This document shows positions 52,004-60,593 of a stretch of 64,000 bases of DNA, piece after piece. Below the pieces are notes generated by a model. The model was not told the origin of the DNA and did not search any database. It saw nothing but the letters and a program-made list of their open reading frames with translations. How positions within the stretch are numbered: the stretch's first letter is position 1; each line of letters starts with the position of its first letter. Both the position numbers and the translations under genes were made by a program. The DNA comes from Methylophilus medardensis (GTDB lineage: Bacteria; Pseudomonadota; Gammaproteobacteria; Burkholderiales; Methylophilaceae): the NCBI RefSeq assembly GCF_006363915.1, contig NZ_CP040946.1, one strand, 5' to 3'.

Positions 52004-52633
52004 TTATTTAGCCGCTACAATCGCTGACGCCTCTTTGGCTAACTTGGTGATGTGCGCCCAATCTTTATTGGCCACTGCATCCGCTGGCGTTAACCATGTG
52101 CCACCACACACCACCACGTTTGGCAAAGCCAAAAACTGCGGTGCGCTTTCAACACTCACGCCACCTGTTGGGCAGAACTTTACATCCGCAAACGGACCAG
52201 CAAAGCCTTTCAATAAATTGATTCCACCTACGGCAACGGCTGGAAACAGTTTCAAAAAGTAGTAATCATCCGCATTGGCCATCATGATTTCTGAACCAGT
52301 AGACACCCCTGGCAACAAGGGCAAACCAATTTCGCGTGCATAACGACCCAATTCGCTGGTATAGCCAGGGCTCACTGCAAATTGGCAACCCACGTCTTTA
52401 GACGCTTTGGCATCTTTCAAATTGCGCACTGTGCCAGAACCCAAAATCGCGTCTGGCACGTGTTTGGCGATTTGTTCCATTGCTTGCAATGCCACTGGAG
52501 AACGTAAGGTGACTTCTAGCACTTTGACGCCGCCCTCAAGGAGTGCTTCCGCCATTGGCACAGCATCCTCCACTTTGTTGATAACAATCACCGGAATGAC
52601 GGGACCGTGTTTAGCTAATTCTAATGTACTCAT
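52004..52633 (-). CDS. eda: 2-dehydro-3-deoxy-phosphogluconate (KDPG) aldolase
   Basis: 209 residues, class I aldolase splitting KDPG into pyruvate and glyceraldehyde-3-P. EALLEGGVKVLEVTLRSP carries the conserved Glu, GSGTVRNLKDA and the Schiff-base lysine region KFCPTGGV are clear. Follows edd by about 98 bp on the same strand. In RuMP-cycle methylotrophs this is the main cleavage route of hexose phosphate to pyruvate (known for the group, inferred here). Confidence 0.96.
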   Translation of the reverse strand: MSTLELAKHGPVIPVIVINKVEDAVPMAEALLEGGVKVLEVTLRSPVALQAMEQIAKHVPDAILGSGTVRNLKDAKASKDVGCQFAVSPGYTSELGRYAREIGLPLLPGVSTGSEIMMANADDYYFLKLFPAVAVGGINLLKGFAGPFADVKFCPTGGVSVESAPQFLALPNVVVCGGTWLTPADAVANKDWAHITKLAKEASAIVAAK

Positions 52634-52731
52634 GTGATGAATATTGACCTAAATAAATAAAAAATTGTTTTTTAGTGCCGATTTAGCAGTGCAGCGTTTT
52701 CAATTGTTCGCTGAACAAACTGCGAGGCAAT

Positions 52732-54546
52732 TTACAACCAAGTCACTGCACCCTCTTCGGCTGATAATACGTTGCGGCGCATGCCACCAAACAACTCACG
52801 GCCCAAACCATGGGAGTTTTGATGACGCTTCGCATCGCTCAGTGCTTCGGCTTCACGCTCCGCCCAGGTATCTTCGTCCACCAAGACATTCAACTGCCCA
52901 ACGGTGCCGTTGAGACGAATGATATCGCCATTGCGAATTTTCGAAATCGCACCGCCCGCGCTGGCTTCAGGGCTTAAATGAATGGCGGCAGGAATTTTGC
53001 CAGAAGCGCCACTCATACGGCCATCGGTAACGATGGCCACGCGGAACCCTTTGTTTTGCAGCACGGCAAGCGGCGGCGTGAGTTTGTGCAACTCAGGCAT
53101 ACCGTTGGCTTTTGGCCCTTGGAAACGAACCACGGCAATGAAGTCTCTTTCGAGTTCACCGCGATCAAACGCCGCCAGTAACTCTTCTTGCGCATCAAAC
53201 ACAATGGCCGGCGCTTCAATGATATGGCGGTCCTCAGGCACTGCAGAAATCTTAATCACGCTGCGGCCAAGGTTGCCTTTTAACAAACGCAAACCACCCG
53301 ACTCATTGAACGGATGCGCTGCAGTGCGCACAATCGTCTCATCACCGCTCTCGGCAGGATAATCGGACCAGATCAGTTGATCGTCTTTTTTCTCAGGCTT
53401 TTTACCATAATCACGCATGCCACCACCACTGACAGTGAAGACATCTGGATACATATAACCACCTTCAATGAGTTCGCGGATCACAAAACCCGGGCCACCC
53501 GCCTCTTGAAACTCGTTGACATCGGCTTTACCGTTTGGATAAACACTCGCCAACAACGGGGTGGATTTGGCCAGATAATGGAAATCCGTCCAGTCGATCA
53601 CAATACCGGCTGCCCGCGCAACCGCGACCCAATGAATCAGGTGATTGGTCGAGCCGCCAGTGGCCAGCAAGGCCACCATCGCGTTGACAATCACGTGTTC
53701 GTCCACCAGACGGCCAATCGGCACAAACTTATCTTTTCTGGCGTTTTGCAGCACCAGACGCACCGCCTCGCGGGTTAAATCTTCACGCATACCATCATGC
53801 GGATGGATAAAGGCAGCCCCAGGCACATGCAGGCCCATCGCTTCGAGCAACATCTGATTACTATTGGCCGTGCCATAGAATGTACAAGTGCCTGCCCCGT
53901 GATAAGCAGCTGACTCACTCGCCAGCAATTCTTCACGATCACACAGCCCTTGCGCATATTTCTCGCGGACTTTTGACTTAGAGGTGTTATCAATACCGGT
54001 GCTCATCGGCCCTGCTGGCACGAACACACAAGGCAAATGACCAAAATGGAGTGCACCGATCAACAGGCCAGGCACAATTTTGTCACAAACGCCCAGCAAC
54101 AAAGCGGCATCAAACACGTCATGCGACAATGCCACCGCGGTACTCATGGCAATGGTATCGCGACTGAACAGACTCAATTCCATGCCTGGCTCACCCTGCG
54201 TAATGCCATCGCACATCGCGGGTACGCCGCCGGCCACCTGCACGGTAGCGCCATGCTTGCGCGCTTCATCACGAATAATATCGGGATAATTCACGTAAGG
54301 CTGATGCGCAGACAACATTTCGTTGTAAGCGGTGACAATACCGACGTGGGTGGGCTTTTCAGCGTAAATTTTGAACTTGTCATTTTGCGGCATGGCAGCA
54401 AAAGCGTGTGCCACGTTGGCACAGCCCAAGCGATCCGGGCCCTTTTCACGGTTCAGGTAATCATCAATACGTTGCAAATACGCCTTGCGGGTCGGACGGC
54501 TACGCTCGATGATACGTTCGGTTACTTCAATGTGAGATTGTTTCAT
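52732..54546 (-). CDS. edd: 6-phosphogluconate dehydratase
   Basis: 604 residues, [Fe-S] dehydratase of the IlvD/Edd family making KDPG. Conserved cysteine motifs are visible in VPAMCDGITQGEPGMELSL, LLGVCDKIVPG and AGTCTFYGTANSNQ; the C-terminal TDGRMSGASGKIPAAIH is diagnostic for Edd. Length matches the family. Upstream is a well-spaced sigma-70-type promoter and a palindromic site. Confidence 0.97.
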   Translation of the reverse strand: MKQSHIEVTERIIERSRPTRKAYLQRIDDYLNREKGPDRLGCANVAHAFAAMPQNDKFKIYAEKPTHVGIVTAYNEMLSAHQPYVNYPDIIRDEARKHGATVQVAGGVPAMCDGITQGEPGMELSLFSRDTIAMSTAVALSHDVFDAALLLGVCDKIVPGLLIGALHFGHLPCVFVPAGPMSTGIDNTSKSKVREKYAQGLCDREELLASESAAYHGAGTCTFYGTANSNQMLLEAMGLHVPGAAFIHPHDGMREDLTREAVRLVLQNARKDKFVPIGRLVDEHVIVNAMVALLATGGSTNHLIHWVAVARAAGIVIDWTDFHYLAKSTPLLASVYPNGKADVNEFQEAGGPGFVIRELIEGGYMYPDVFTVSGGGMRDYGKKPEKKDDQLIWSDYPAESGDETIVRTAAHPFNESGGLRLLKGNLGRSVIKISAVPEDRHIIEAPAIVFDAQEELLAAFDRGELERDFIAVVRFQGPKANGMPELHKLTPPLAVLQNKGFRVAIVTDGRMSGASGKIPAAIHLSPEASAGGAISKIRNGDIIRLNGTVGQLNVLVDEDTWAEREAEALSDAKRHQNSHGLGRELFGGMRRNVLSAEEGAVTWL

Positions 54547-54671
54547 TGACTATCGCTCAACTGTGTTTTAACTACCTGATGAACTATCCTGAAGAACTGC
54601 TTTGAACTTGCTATTTAGTCACAGTTTAGGGTCGTAATATATAAGAATCCAAACAGGCTCCCTGACATGGA

Positions 54672-54700
54672 TTATCGCCAAACTGGTGCAAGACGTCAAA
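54672..54700 (-). promoter_or_regulatory. Sigma-70 promoter of edd-eda
   Basis: TTGACG and GATAAT separated by 17 bp on the minus strand, giving a 5' untranslated region of about 120 nt before the edd ATG. Confidence 0.5.
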
Positions 54701-54714
54701 CTGAATTACCTGTT

Positions 54715-54757
54715 TAAGTCATTTTTAACAATAATTCAATGACTTAAATCAAGTCAT
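54715..54757. promoter_or_regulatory. AAGTCA/TGACTT repeat cluster, CRP/FNR-like site upstream of edd
   Basis: TTAAGTCA (54715), TGACTTAA (54741) and AAGTCA (54752) form overlapping inverted repeats. ATGACTTAAATCAA (54740-54753) has the TGA-N6-TCA core and 8 of 10 positions of the FNR-type TTGAT-N4-ATCAA box. It is centred about 80 bp upstream of the predicted edd start point. Confidence 0.3.
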
Positions 54758-54792
54758 ACCGTTTAACGCCACCCGTTTTGAAGCAATTATAT

Positions 54793-56520
54793 TTAAGCGG
54801 CGACTGGCTTGGTGACCAAAATATCCTCAAGCATCAGATACTCCAGATCACACCCAAAAAACATGTTTAACGCATCGGTTGGGCTGCAAATCATCGGCTC
54901 GCCTCGGCGATTGAGTGAGGTATTCAACACCACGCCATTGCCACGTAATTGCTCAAGGTGCTCAATCAAGGCGTAATAGCGTGGATTCGTCGCTTTGGTC
55001 ACCACCTGCGCGCGCGCCGTGCCATCCTCATGCACCACTTCGGGAATACGGGCTTTCCAAGCCGGATTCACATCAAAAGTGAACGTCATGTAAGGCGCAG
55101 GATGATCGGTTTGCAAAATATCAGCCGCAACCCGGTCGAGCATGCTTGGGCAAAATGGCCGCCAGCGCTCGCGGTATTTGATTTGCGCATTGATGCGATC
55201 GGCCACACCCGGAAAACTCGGATCCCCCAAAATACTGCGACAGCCCAATGAGCGCGGACCAAACTCCATCCGCCCTTGAAACCATGCCAGCGGATGACCC
55301 GCAGCCAGCAGTTCAGCAGCCTTACGCGGACCGTCTTCGACCCGCGTAAACACCGGTTTGGCTGGATGTGCTTCGCATGCAGCGATACACGCCTCGTTGC
55401 TGTAAGCCGGGCCAAGATAGGCATGTTGCATAGGCTGAATGGTTTCACCTGCCAAATAAGCCGCGTAAGTCGCTGCACCCAGGCTGGTGCCGTTATCGCC
55501 AGAAGCCGGTTGTACGAAGAGTTCTTTCACATGCGGCAACGCAATAATGCGTTGATTGAGTTTTACATTCAGCGCAACACCACCGGCCATGGCTATTTTG
55601 CCCGTCTCGCGAATAATATCGCCCAAATAATACTCAATCATTTGCAGCGCGAGGTCTTCGAGCAGCTTTTGCACGCTGGCTGCATAATGGATGTAGGGAT
55701 CATCAATCTCGTCACCCTCGCGCTTGGGGCCCAACCATTCAATGAGTTTGGGCGTGAAGTAATAGCCTTTTCCCTGCGCTTTGTAGCGACGTAAACCGAC
55801 CACGTTCACATACTCGGTGTTGATGATCAACTCGCCATTTTCAAACTTTGCCAGACGGCTTAAATCGTATTTGTTTGGATCGCCGTAAGGCGCCATGCCC
55901 ATGACTTTAAATTCGCCATCGAGCATTTCAAAACCTAAAAATTCTGTGATCGCGCCATACAAGCCGCCCAAAGAGTCTGGGTCATAGAATTCTTTTATTT
56001 TGTGAATCTTGCCGTGCTCACCATAACCAAAAAATGTGGTGGCATATTCGCCTTTGCCGTCAATACCGACAATGGCTGTTTTTTCTTTAAATCCGCTCAA
56101 GTGATATGCGCTGGAGGCGTGCGCAAGATGGTGCTCAACAGGCACGTAGCTGGCCTTATTCAGACCCAGATCTTCCATCAACTTTAAAGATTTGTCACGG
56201 TTGCGGCGGAAACGTCGGTTCCCGTTAAAAATGGCATCCAACGCCCGGTCAGGCGCATACCAGTAGCGCTTGGCATAGTGCCAGCGTGCCGCAGAGGTCA
56301 GCGGAATCTCTCCATAAGGAAAAGCCACAATATCGACCTGGTCCGGCGTGATGCCTGCCTGCGCAAGACAGAATTTGGCTGCCTCGTATGGCCAGTGATT
56401 TTTAGCGTGCTTGTCACGAATAAAACGTTCTTCTTCGGCAGCAGCAACAATCTTGCCATCTACCAGAATGGCAGCAGAGGCATCATGCCCCAAGGCACCG
56501 GATAAACCTAAAACAATCAT
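54793..56520 (-). CDS. O-carbamoyltransferase, NodU/CmcH family
   Basis: 575 residues. N-terminal ASKHA-like domain starting MIVLGLSGALGHDASAAILVDGKIVAAAEEERF, with the VEHHLAHASSAYHLSGF His motif, and the C-terminal YrdC-like carbamoyl-adenylate domain (FGPRSLGCRSILGDP, NTSLNRRGEPMICSP). Family members transfer carbamoyl from carbamoyl phosphate to sugar or antibiotic hydroxyls. In Pseudomonas aeruginosa a related enzyme (WapO) carbamoylates core heptose near LPS kinases; the same kind of neighbours here suggest a similar target. Starts 19 bp after the double-kinase gene ends. Confidence 0.9.
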   Translation of the reverse strand: MIVLGLSGALGHDASAAILVDGKIVAAAEEERFIRDKHAKNHWPYEAAKFCLAQAGITPDQVDIVAFPYGEIPLTSAARWHYAKRYWYAPDRALDAIFNGNRRFRRNRDKSLKLMEDLGLNKASYVPVEHHLAHASSAYHLSGFKEKTAIVGIDGKGEYATTFFGYGEHGKIHKIKEFYDPDSLGGLYGAITEFLGFEMLDGEFKVMGMAPYGDPNKYDLSRLAKFENGELIINTEYVNVVGLRRYKAQGKGYYFTPKLIEWLGPKREGDEIDDPYIHYAASVQKLLEDLALQMIEYYLGDIIRETGKIAMAGGVALNVKLNQRIIALPHVKELFVQPASGDNGTSLGAATYAAYLAGETIQPMQHAYLGPAYSNEACIAACEAHPAKPVFTRVEDGPRKAAELLAAGHPLAWFQGRMEFGPRSLGCRSILGDPSFPGVADRINAQIKYRERWRPFCPSMLDRVAADILQTDHPAPYMTFTFDVNPAWKARIPEVVHEDGTARAQVVTKATNPRYYALIEHLEQLRGNGVVLNTSLNRRGEPMICSPTDALNMFFGCDLEYLMLEDILVTKPVAA

Positions 56521-56539
56521 GCAGAAACTCGCGAAATGA

Positions 56540-58006
56540 TTAAATGGAAATGCCCGCCAGTTTGAGTGGCGTATGGTCCTGATAAATCAGGCTAAACGAC
56601 TTTACCAGCGCATTATACAGGGAAGTATCCGCTTTCCAATTTTGTAGCAGCCGGCGAATGTCTTTCGCATGCGCACGCACGGCCATTTGCGAGCGGCGAT
56701 GTTGCTGCATACTGTCCAGATCAATTACCATAATCTGCCCCTGATCGGTGACTTGCAGATTGCTGGCTTTGAGATCGCCGTGCGACAGTTTGAGCAGATA
56801 CCACTGATAACACAGTGTCACCAGTTGATGGATGGCCTGATCGCGCAAGCTGCCGTCGGTGCATTGCGCAAAAAACGTCAGCGCGTCGGGCCAGGGGCTA
56901 AAAGCAGACACGAAATAGGCTCGCCCACGCATGCCCCCATAGCGCTGTTCAAACATTAACAATGGCGAGGGAGTCAGCATGCCGTAATATTGCAGACGAT
57001 GTGCATTGCGCCAAGACGCAGCGGCCCGACTTGGGCGCCAAGCACGGCTCAGGGCATGCAACCAATGCTTGATGTTGTAGCGTTTGATCACCACGGACTG
57101 GTCTTGAAACTGCGTATGTGTCACGGTGCTGGTATTGCCAGCTTTGAGGATGGTGCCCACATGCATCGCCACTTCGAGCGCAGGCACATCGGTCACATGA
57201 AGCCCGCCCGCAGTGCTAATCGCCTGGGCACTATGGCTGGTTTGCTGCCAAGTGACATCACTGCAGGTCCGAAATATTTTGTGAGAGACATAGCGCGCAA
57301 CCTCTTGCACTTTCATCTGTTTGGCCCACGTTAACAAGGTCGTGGCGGCCAGTGTGGCCGGCCAGCCACGCGCTTGCTCGTAAGTGACGAGCAGTGACGC
57401 TACCCAAGCATGCTGATCTAGCACGTTTATTTTTGAAATCAGTTCGGCCAGTTGTCGATAGGCCTGTCGTTTATGCAACGTTTTGCGCTGAATACCATCG
57501 CCATCAATTGACCACACTTGATCATCCGCCAGCAGAAAGTTCTTCAGGTGCAGATCGGTCTGAATCAAGCCAGCGGCATGTTGTGCCGCCAATGCTACCA
57601 CTAATTGTTTGAGTAAATGCAGCCGAGCAGCAGGCGCTAAAGTGCGATAACCGCTCCCTGCATCAAGGGCCGAGTCAATGGCAGCATAAATCAACACACA
57701 AGCGCGCTGATTCTCAGTTTGGCCTTGCCAAAGTAAAGCCGGCGTTGCGATGTTCGCTTGCGCCAGCCATCCGGCGCCTTGCGCATCCCGTGCGGCGTAT
57801 TTTTGCGCTTGCTCGCCCAAAAATACTTTGGCAAAGACGGCCTGACCTGCCCATTGCGCGCGAAAAACCCAGCGCCGATGCGGCAAGACCCGCACTGCGG
57901 TAAGTGCAGTCAGGGGCGAATGCCCTGCCAGCGCAATGCTCTCAGAAGCTGCATCGACCACTTCACAATCGGCCAATGCGAATACTGTCGGTGACACTAC
58001 CGACAT
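56540..58006 (-). CDS. Protein with two WaaP/Kdo-kinase-like domains in tandem
   Basis: 488 residues. First kinase-like domain (~20-230): Lys60 in VFAKVF, catalytic-loop QTDLHLKNFLL (Asp151) and metal-binding SIDGDG (Asp168). Second domain (~270-470): Lys308 in VVIKRYN, SHGDLKASNLQV (Asp411) and VIDLDSM (Asp429). Both therefore keep the residues expected of active small-molecule or LPS kinases. The frame continues upstream to 58042, but the ATG at 58006 overlaps the stop of the preceding oxygenase gene in TAATG, a coupled start, so I use that. Probable substrate: LPS core sugars; inference from family and neighbours. Confidence 0.82.
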   Translation of the reverse strand: MSVVSPTVFALADCEVVDAASESIALAGHSPLTALTAVRVLPHRRWVFRAQWAGQAVFAKVFLGEQAQKYAARDAQGAGWLAQANIATPALLWQGQTENQRACVLIYAAIDSALDAGSGYRTLAPAARLHLLKQLVVALAAQHAAGLIQTDLHLKNFLLADDQVWSIDGDGIQRKTLHKRQAYRQLAELISKINVLDQHAWVASLLVTYEQARGWPATLAATTLLTWAKQMKVQEVARYVSHKIFRTCSDVTWQQTSHSAQAISTAGGLHVTDVPALEVAMHVGTILKAGNTSTVTHTQFQDQSVVIKRYNIKHWLHALSRAWRPSRAAASWRNAHRLQYYGMLTPSPLLMFEQRYGGMRGRAYFVSAFSPWPDALTFFAQCTDGSLRDQAIHQLVTLCYQWYLLKLSHGDLKASNLQVTDQGQIMVIDLDSMQQHRRSQMAVRAHAKDIRRLLQNWKADTSLYNALVKSFSLIYQDHTPLKLAGISI

Positions 58007-58881
58007 TAACGGGACTTCCACCAATGCTTGAGCCGTTGCCACCCGCTTGTTTGCGCAGAGAACAACTTCTTCGCACGCTTATCGCGTTTTTTCATCATTT
58101 TTTTAACTTCTGCTTGGGTGGCTGCATCATCTTGTGGCCTAGCAACATACAAGGTATGCCGCGAATCCCCCTGCGCATTGGGGATTGGCAATGCTTGGTA
58201 ATAATACAGCGCGATAGAGCGACGCGTCATGCCATCCGGGGTGGTCAATGGGTCGGGATGACCATGAAAACTGTCCGCATCAGTGTTAAAAATGACACAG
58301 CGGTTAAATAATGGGGCGACAGATTGCTGTCGGGCTTGCATGTTTCTATCCCATAACTCCAGATGGCCGCCATATTCGGCTTGCCAGTCCTGATTCAAGT
58401 ACACCAGCATATTGACCCGGCGATATAACTGCAAAGCTTCATTCACTTGAAAATCAGCATGAATGCCCAATAGACCTCCAGCGGAGGTTTCATGCAGGCC
58501 GCCGCCAGCAAAATAGGGGTCGGGTAGCAAGCCTTTCATCCCAGTCAACGCTTCAATAAACTGCAACATGGGCGCAGAATTAAATAAGGCAAACGCCGCG
58601 CGTAAGGTTTCATCGCAGTCATACGGCGATATCTGGCGTTTGTGGGTGCCGCCATAGCCCTTTTCATAAACTTTATCATGCACTTTCGGGTCCTGCGGAA
58701 AGTGATCCAACAATAATTGTGTAAAAGCGCTGGGAAAAATATCGTCAATGACAATGTGTGGAAAAGGCTGCGCCTCGGCGTAATCCGCCGATAACAAACT
58801 CCCAATATCCTTCGCCTGTTGCGCATCTAGAGAGAAGCCGTTTTCAATAGAGATCGGTAACACGCCGTCTGACATCGTCAT
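58006..58881 (-). CDS. 2-oxoglutarate/Fe(II)-dependent oxygenase
   Basis: 291 residues, 2OG-FeII_Oxy family with a double-stranded beta-helix core. Iron ligands HAD (His141, Asp143) and the distal His in SFHGHPDP (~206/208), with Arg ~220 in RRSIALYYY binding 2-oxoglutarate. C-terminus is strongly basic (KKMMKKRDKRAKK). Substrate unknown; Fe/2OG enzymes that hydroxylate LPS sugars exist (KdoO on Kdo), which makes a core-sugar target possible. Overlaps both neighbours by a few bases, so it belongs to the operon. An ATG two codons in is an alternative start. Confidence 0.85.
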   Translation of the reverse strand: MTMSDGVLPISIENGFSLDAQQAKDIGSLLSADYAEAQPFPHIVIDDIFPSAFTQLLLDHFPQDPKVHDKVYEKGYGGTHKRQISPYDCDETLRAAFALFNSAPMLQFIEALTGMKGLLPDPYFAGGGLHETSAGGLLGIHADFQVNEALQLYRRVNMLVYLNQDWQAEYGGHLELWDRNMQARQQSVAPLFNRCVIFNTDADSFHGHPDPLTTPDGMTRRSIALYYYQALPIPNAQGDSRHTLYVARPQDDAATQAEVKKMMKKRDKRAKKLFSAQTSGWQRLKHWWKSR

Positions 58882-59687
58882 TTAGTGGATTCCTGCTGTG
58901 ACTGTAATTGTTTGAGCATGGCTTGTTTGCGCTGCAAACGCCGGTTTTGCGCAGTATAACCGCTGACCAGCCCTACCGTGCCCGCCTCTACGTGATCCAG
59001 ATAGCGAAACAACTTGGCTGGCGACATCCGCTCAATCACATAGCCTTGCGCCGAGAGTTTATCTTGCAATACATAACCGGGAATTTGCTGCTCCATGTAA
59101 AAGCGGTAGCCCATTTTTTTCATCAAGCCCACATTCCACAAGGCAAAAAAACTTTTAATATAGGGCTCAATATAGGGTCTAGCCTGCCTTGCGGGTAGAC
59201 CAAGCGATTGTTTCAGCCGCCGACTGTGATACTTGAAAAAACCAGTAAACGCGCGCCAGAACAGCCGCGCATGTCCGCGGTTGAGCTGATGCAAACAACC
59301 AATGGCCGCAATGTCGGGCCTGCGTTGCATACGTTCCAAACACGCAATGAAAATTTGGGCATCATAGATGAACGTATCGGTATGCATCAAAAACAAATAT
59401 TCTGTTTGCGTAGCAGCCAGAATCAAGTCGAGGCCCTCACCATGTGCCGCAAAGCCCTGCTCTTTGCCCGGTGAGGGCCGTTCGATCAAATGAATCCAGT
59501 CAAGACTGCGCAAATAATCGGTACTGTCATCCGCCGAATCATTGTCCACCACCCAGATCTCCACTTGGCTGGCATCCAGCGCGCCGCTATCGAGATGGCT
59601 CTTGAGAAAATTTAGGGTAGTTCTGGTCAACTCCAAGGTTTTGTAGTTGACCATAGCAATACTGAATTTAGGGTGCAGAGGTTGCAT
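58878..59687 (-). CDS. GT2 family glycosyltransferase
   Basis: 269 residues. N-terminal SIAMVNYKTLELTRTTLNFL and VEIWVVDNDSADDS, then YLFLMHTDTFIYD supplying the DxD, the GT-A pattern of family 2. The C-terminal part contains KLFRYLDHVEAGTVGLVSGYTAQNRRLQRKQAML, basic and coiled. Transfers an unidentified sugar. Overlaps the oxygenase start by 4 bp and follows the kinase-like gene by 18 bp. Confidence 0.87.
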   Translation of the reverse strand: MQPLHPKFSIAMVNYKTLELTRTTLNFLKSHLDSGALDASQVEIWVVDNDSADDSTDYLRSLDWIHLIERPSPGKEQGFAAHGEGLDLILAATQTEYLFLMHTDTFIYDAQIFIACLERMQRRPDIAAIGCLHQLNRGHARLFWRAFTGFFKYHSRRLKQSLGLPARQARPYIEPYIKSFFALWNVGLMKKMGYRFYMEQQIPGYVLQDKLSAQGYVIERMSPAKLFRYLDHVEAGTVGLVSGYTAQNRRLQRKQAMLKQLQSQQESTK

Positions 59688-59705
59688 GAGATCCGTTCAA
59701 CTTGA

Positions 59706-60485
59706 TTAGCGCTTACTACGTTTGGCAATGCTTTTTAGCAGTGCGCGTTCACACCAGCGCAACGCATGTGTGTCATCCGCATGCAAATATTGCTTGAAAA
59801 AATACAGGCGATCACGTGCAGATAAGCCGTCTGTGTGCCGATGCAAAGCAGCCAGATCGAACTGTGCTCTGCGCCAGCGACAGCTGGTTTTTCTGGTTTT
59901 TTCGAGGTCAATCAAGGCCACTTGGGCCGGATGTACTAAGGTAGAGACAAAGATGTGCTTGGGATATAAAGCCCGGTGTACCCAACCCAGATCATGAAAG
60001 CGACGAATTTGCTGTGCAACGTCACGCAGTAACGCTCTGCGCTGCTTGAGCGGCTGTGGGATCACCTGCGGCAGCAACTGCTCAAGATCGACAAAATCTT
60101 GTAGATTTTCAGTGACTAAAATGGCGCGCTGCTCACCACCATGCAACGATTCTGCATATGTGATCACCTTGGGCGCAGGCACGCCAGTGCTGGCTAAGGA
60201 CTGCAAGCGGTGAAATTCCCGCCTAAAAGTCGGCTCACCAGAGAAAGGATGCCGCCAAGTGCGCCGACCATGATTCTGCTGCTTTTTGACAAATAACACT
60301 AAGTTGGATCCATCCGCCTTAGGCAATATCAGCTTGCCGACGCCGCTCCAACCGCCACGACGCTGATTGGGCGCTTCAAACCAATCAATCTGGCGCAGCC
60401 ACCAAGCCTCAAAAGTGTCTAGGCCATGCACCTCAAAAATAGCTTGCGCAGCGGGTGCTTGATAATAAGTTAGGGCGTGTTTCAA
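59706..60485 (-). CDS. WaaP/InaA-family kinase-like protein lacking the HRD aspartate
   Basis: 259 residues. N-terminal lobe with VLFVKKQQ (Lys67/Lys68), the ATP-site lysine; catalytic loop reads WVHRALYPKHIFV, so the usual catalytic Asp after HR is Ala172; metal-binding ALIDLEK (Asp193) is kept. YPKH-containing loops are a feature of the InaA branch of LPS kinases. Whether this branch normally lacks the Asp I cannot verify here. First gene of the five-gene decoration operon. Either an unusual active kinase or a pseudokinase partner of the neighbouring tandem kinase. Confidence 0.82.
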   Translation of the reverse strand: MKHALTYYQAPAAQAIFEVHGLDTFEAWWLRQIDWFEAPNQRRGGWSGVGKLILPKADGSNLVLFVKKQQNHGRRTWRHPFSGEPTFRREFHRLQSLASTGVPAPKVITYAESLHGGEQRAILVTENLQDFVDLEQLLPQVIPQPLKQRRALLRDVAQQIRRFHDLGWVHRALYPKHIFVSTLVHPAQVALIDLEKTRKTSCRWRRAQFDLAALHRHTDGLSARDRLYFFKQYLHADDTHALRWCERALLKSIAKRSKR

Positions 60486-60593
60486 AATATAGTGTGCTTA
60501 AATAAATTGCGTAAGCGCGGGTTTTTAATCCACATTTTGTTAACATACAAATCAATTACCAATTTTAACAGAATGCGTTTATAAAATAGTCTT

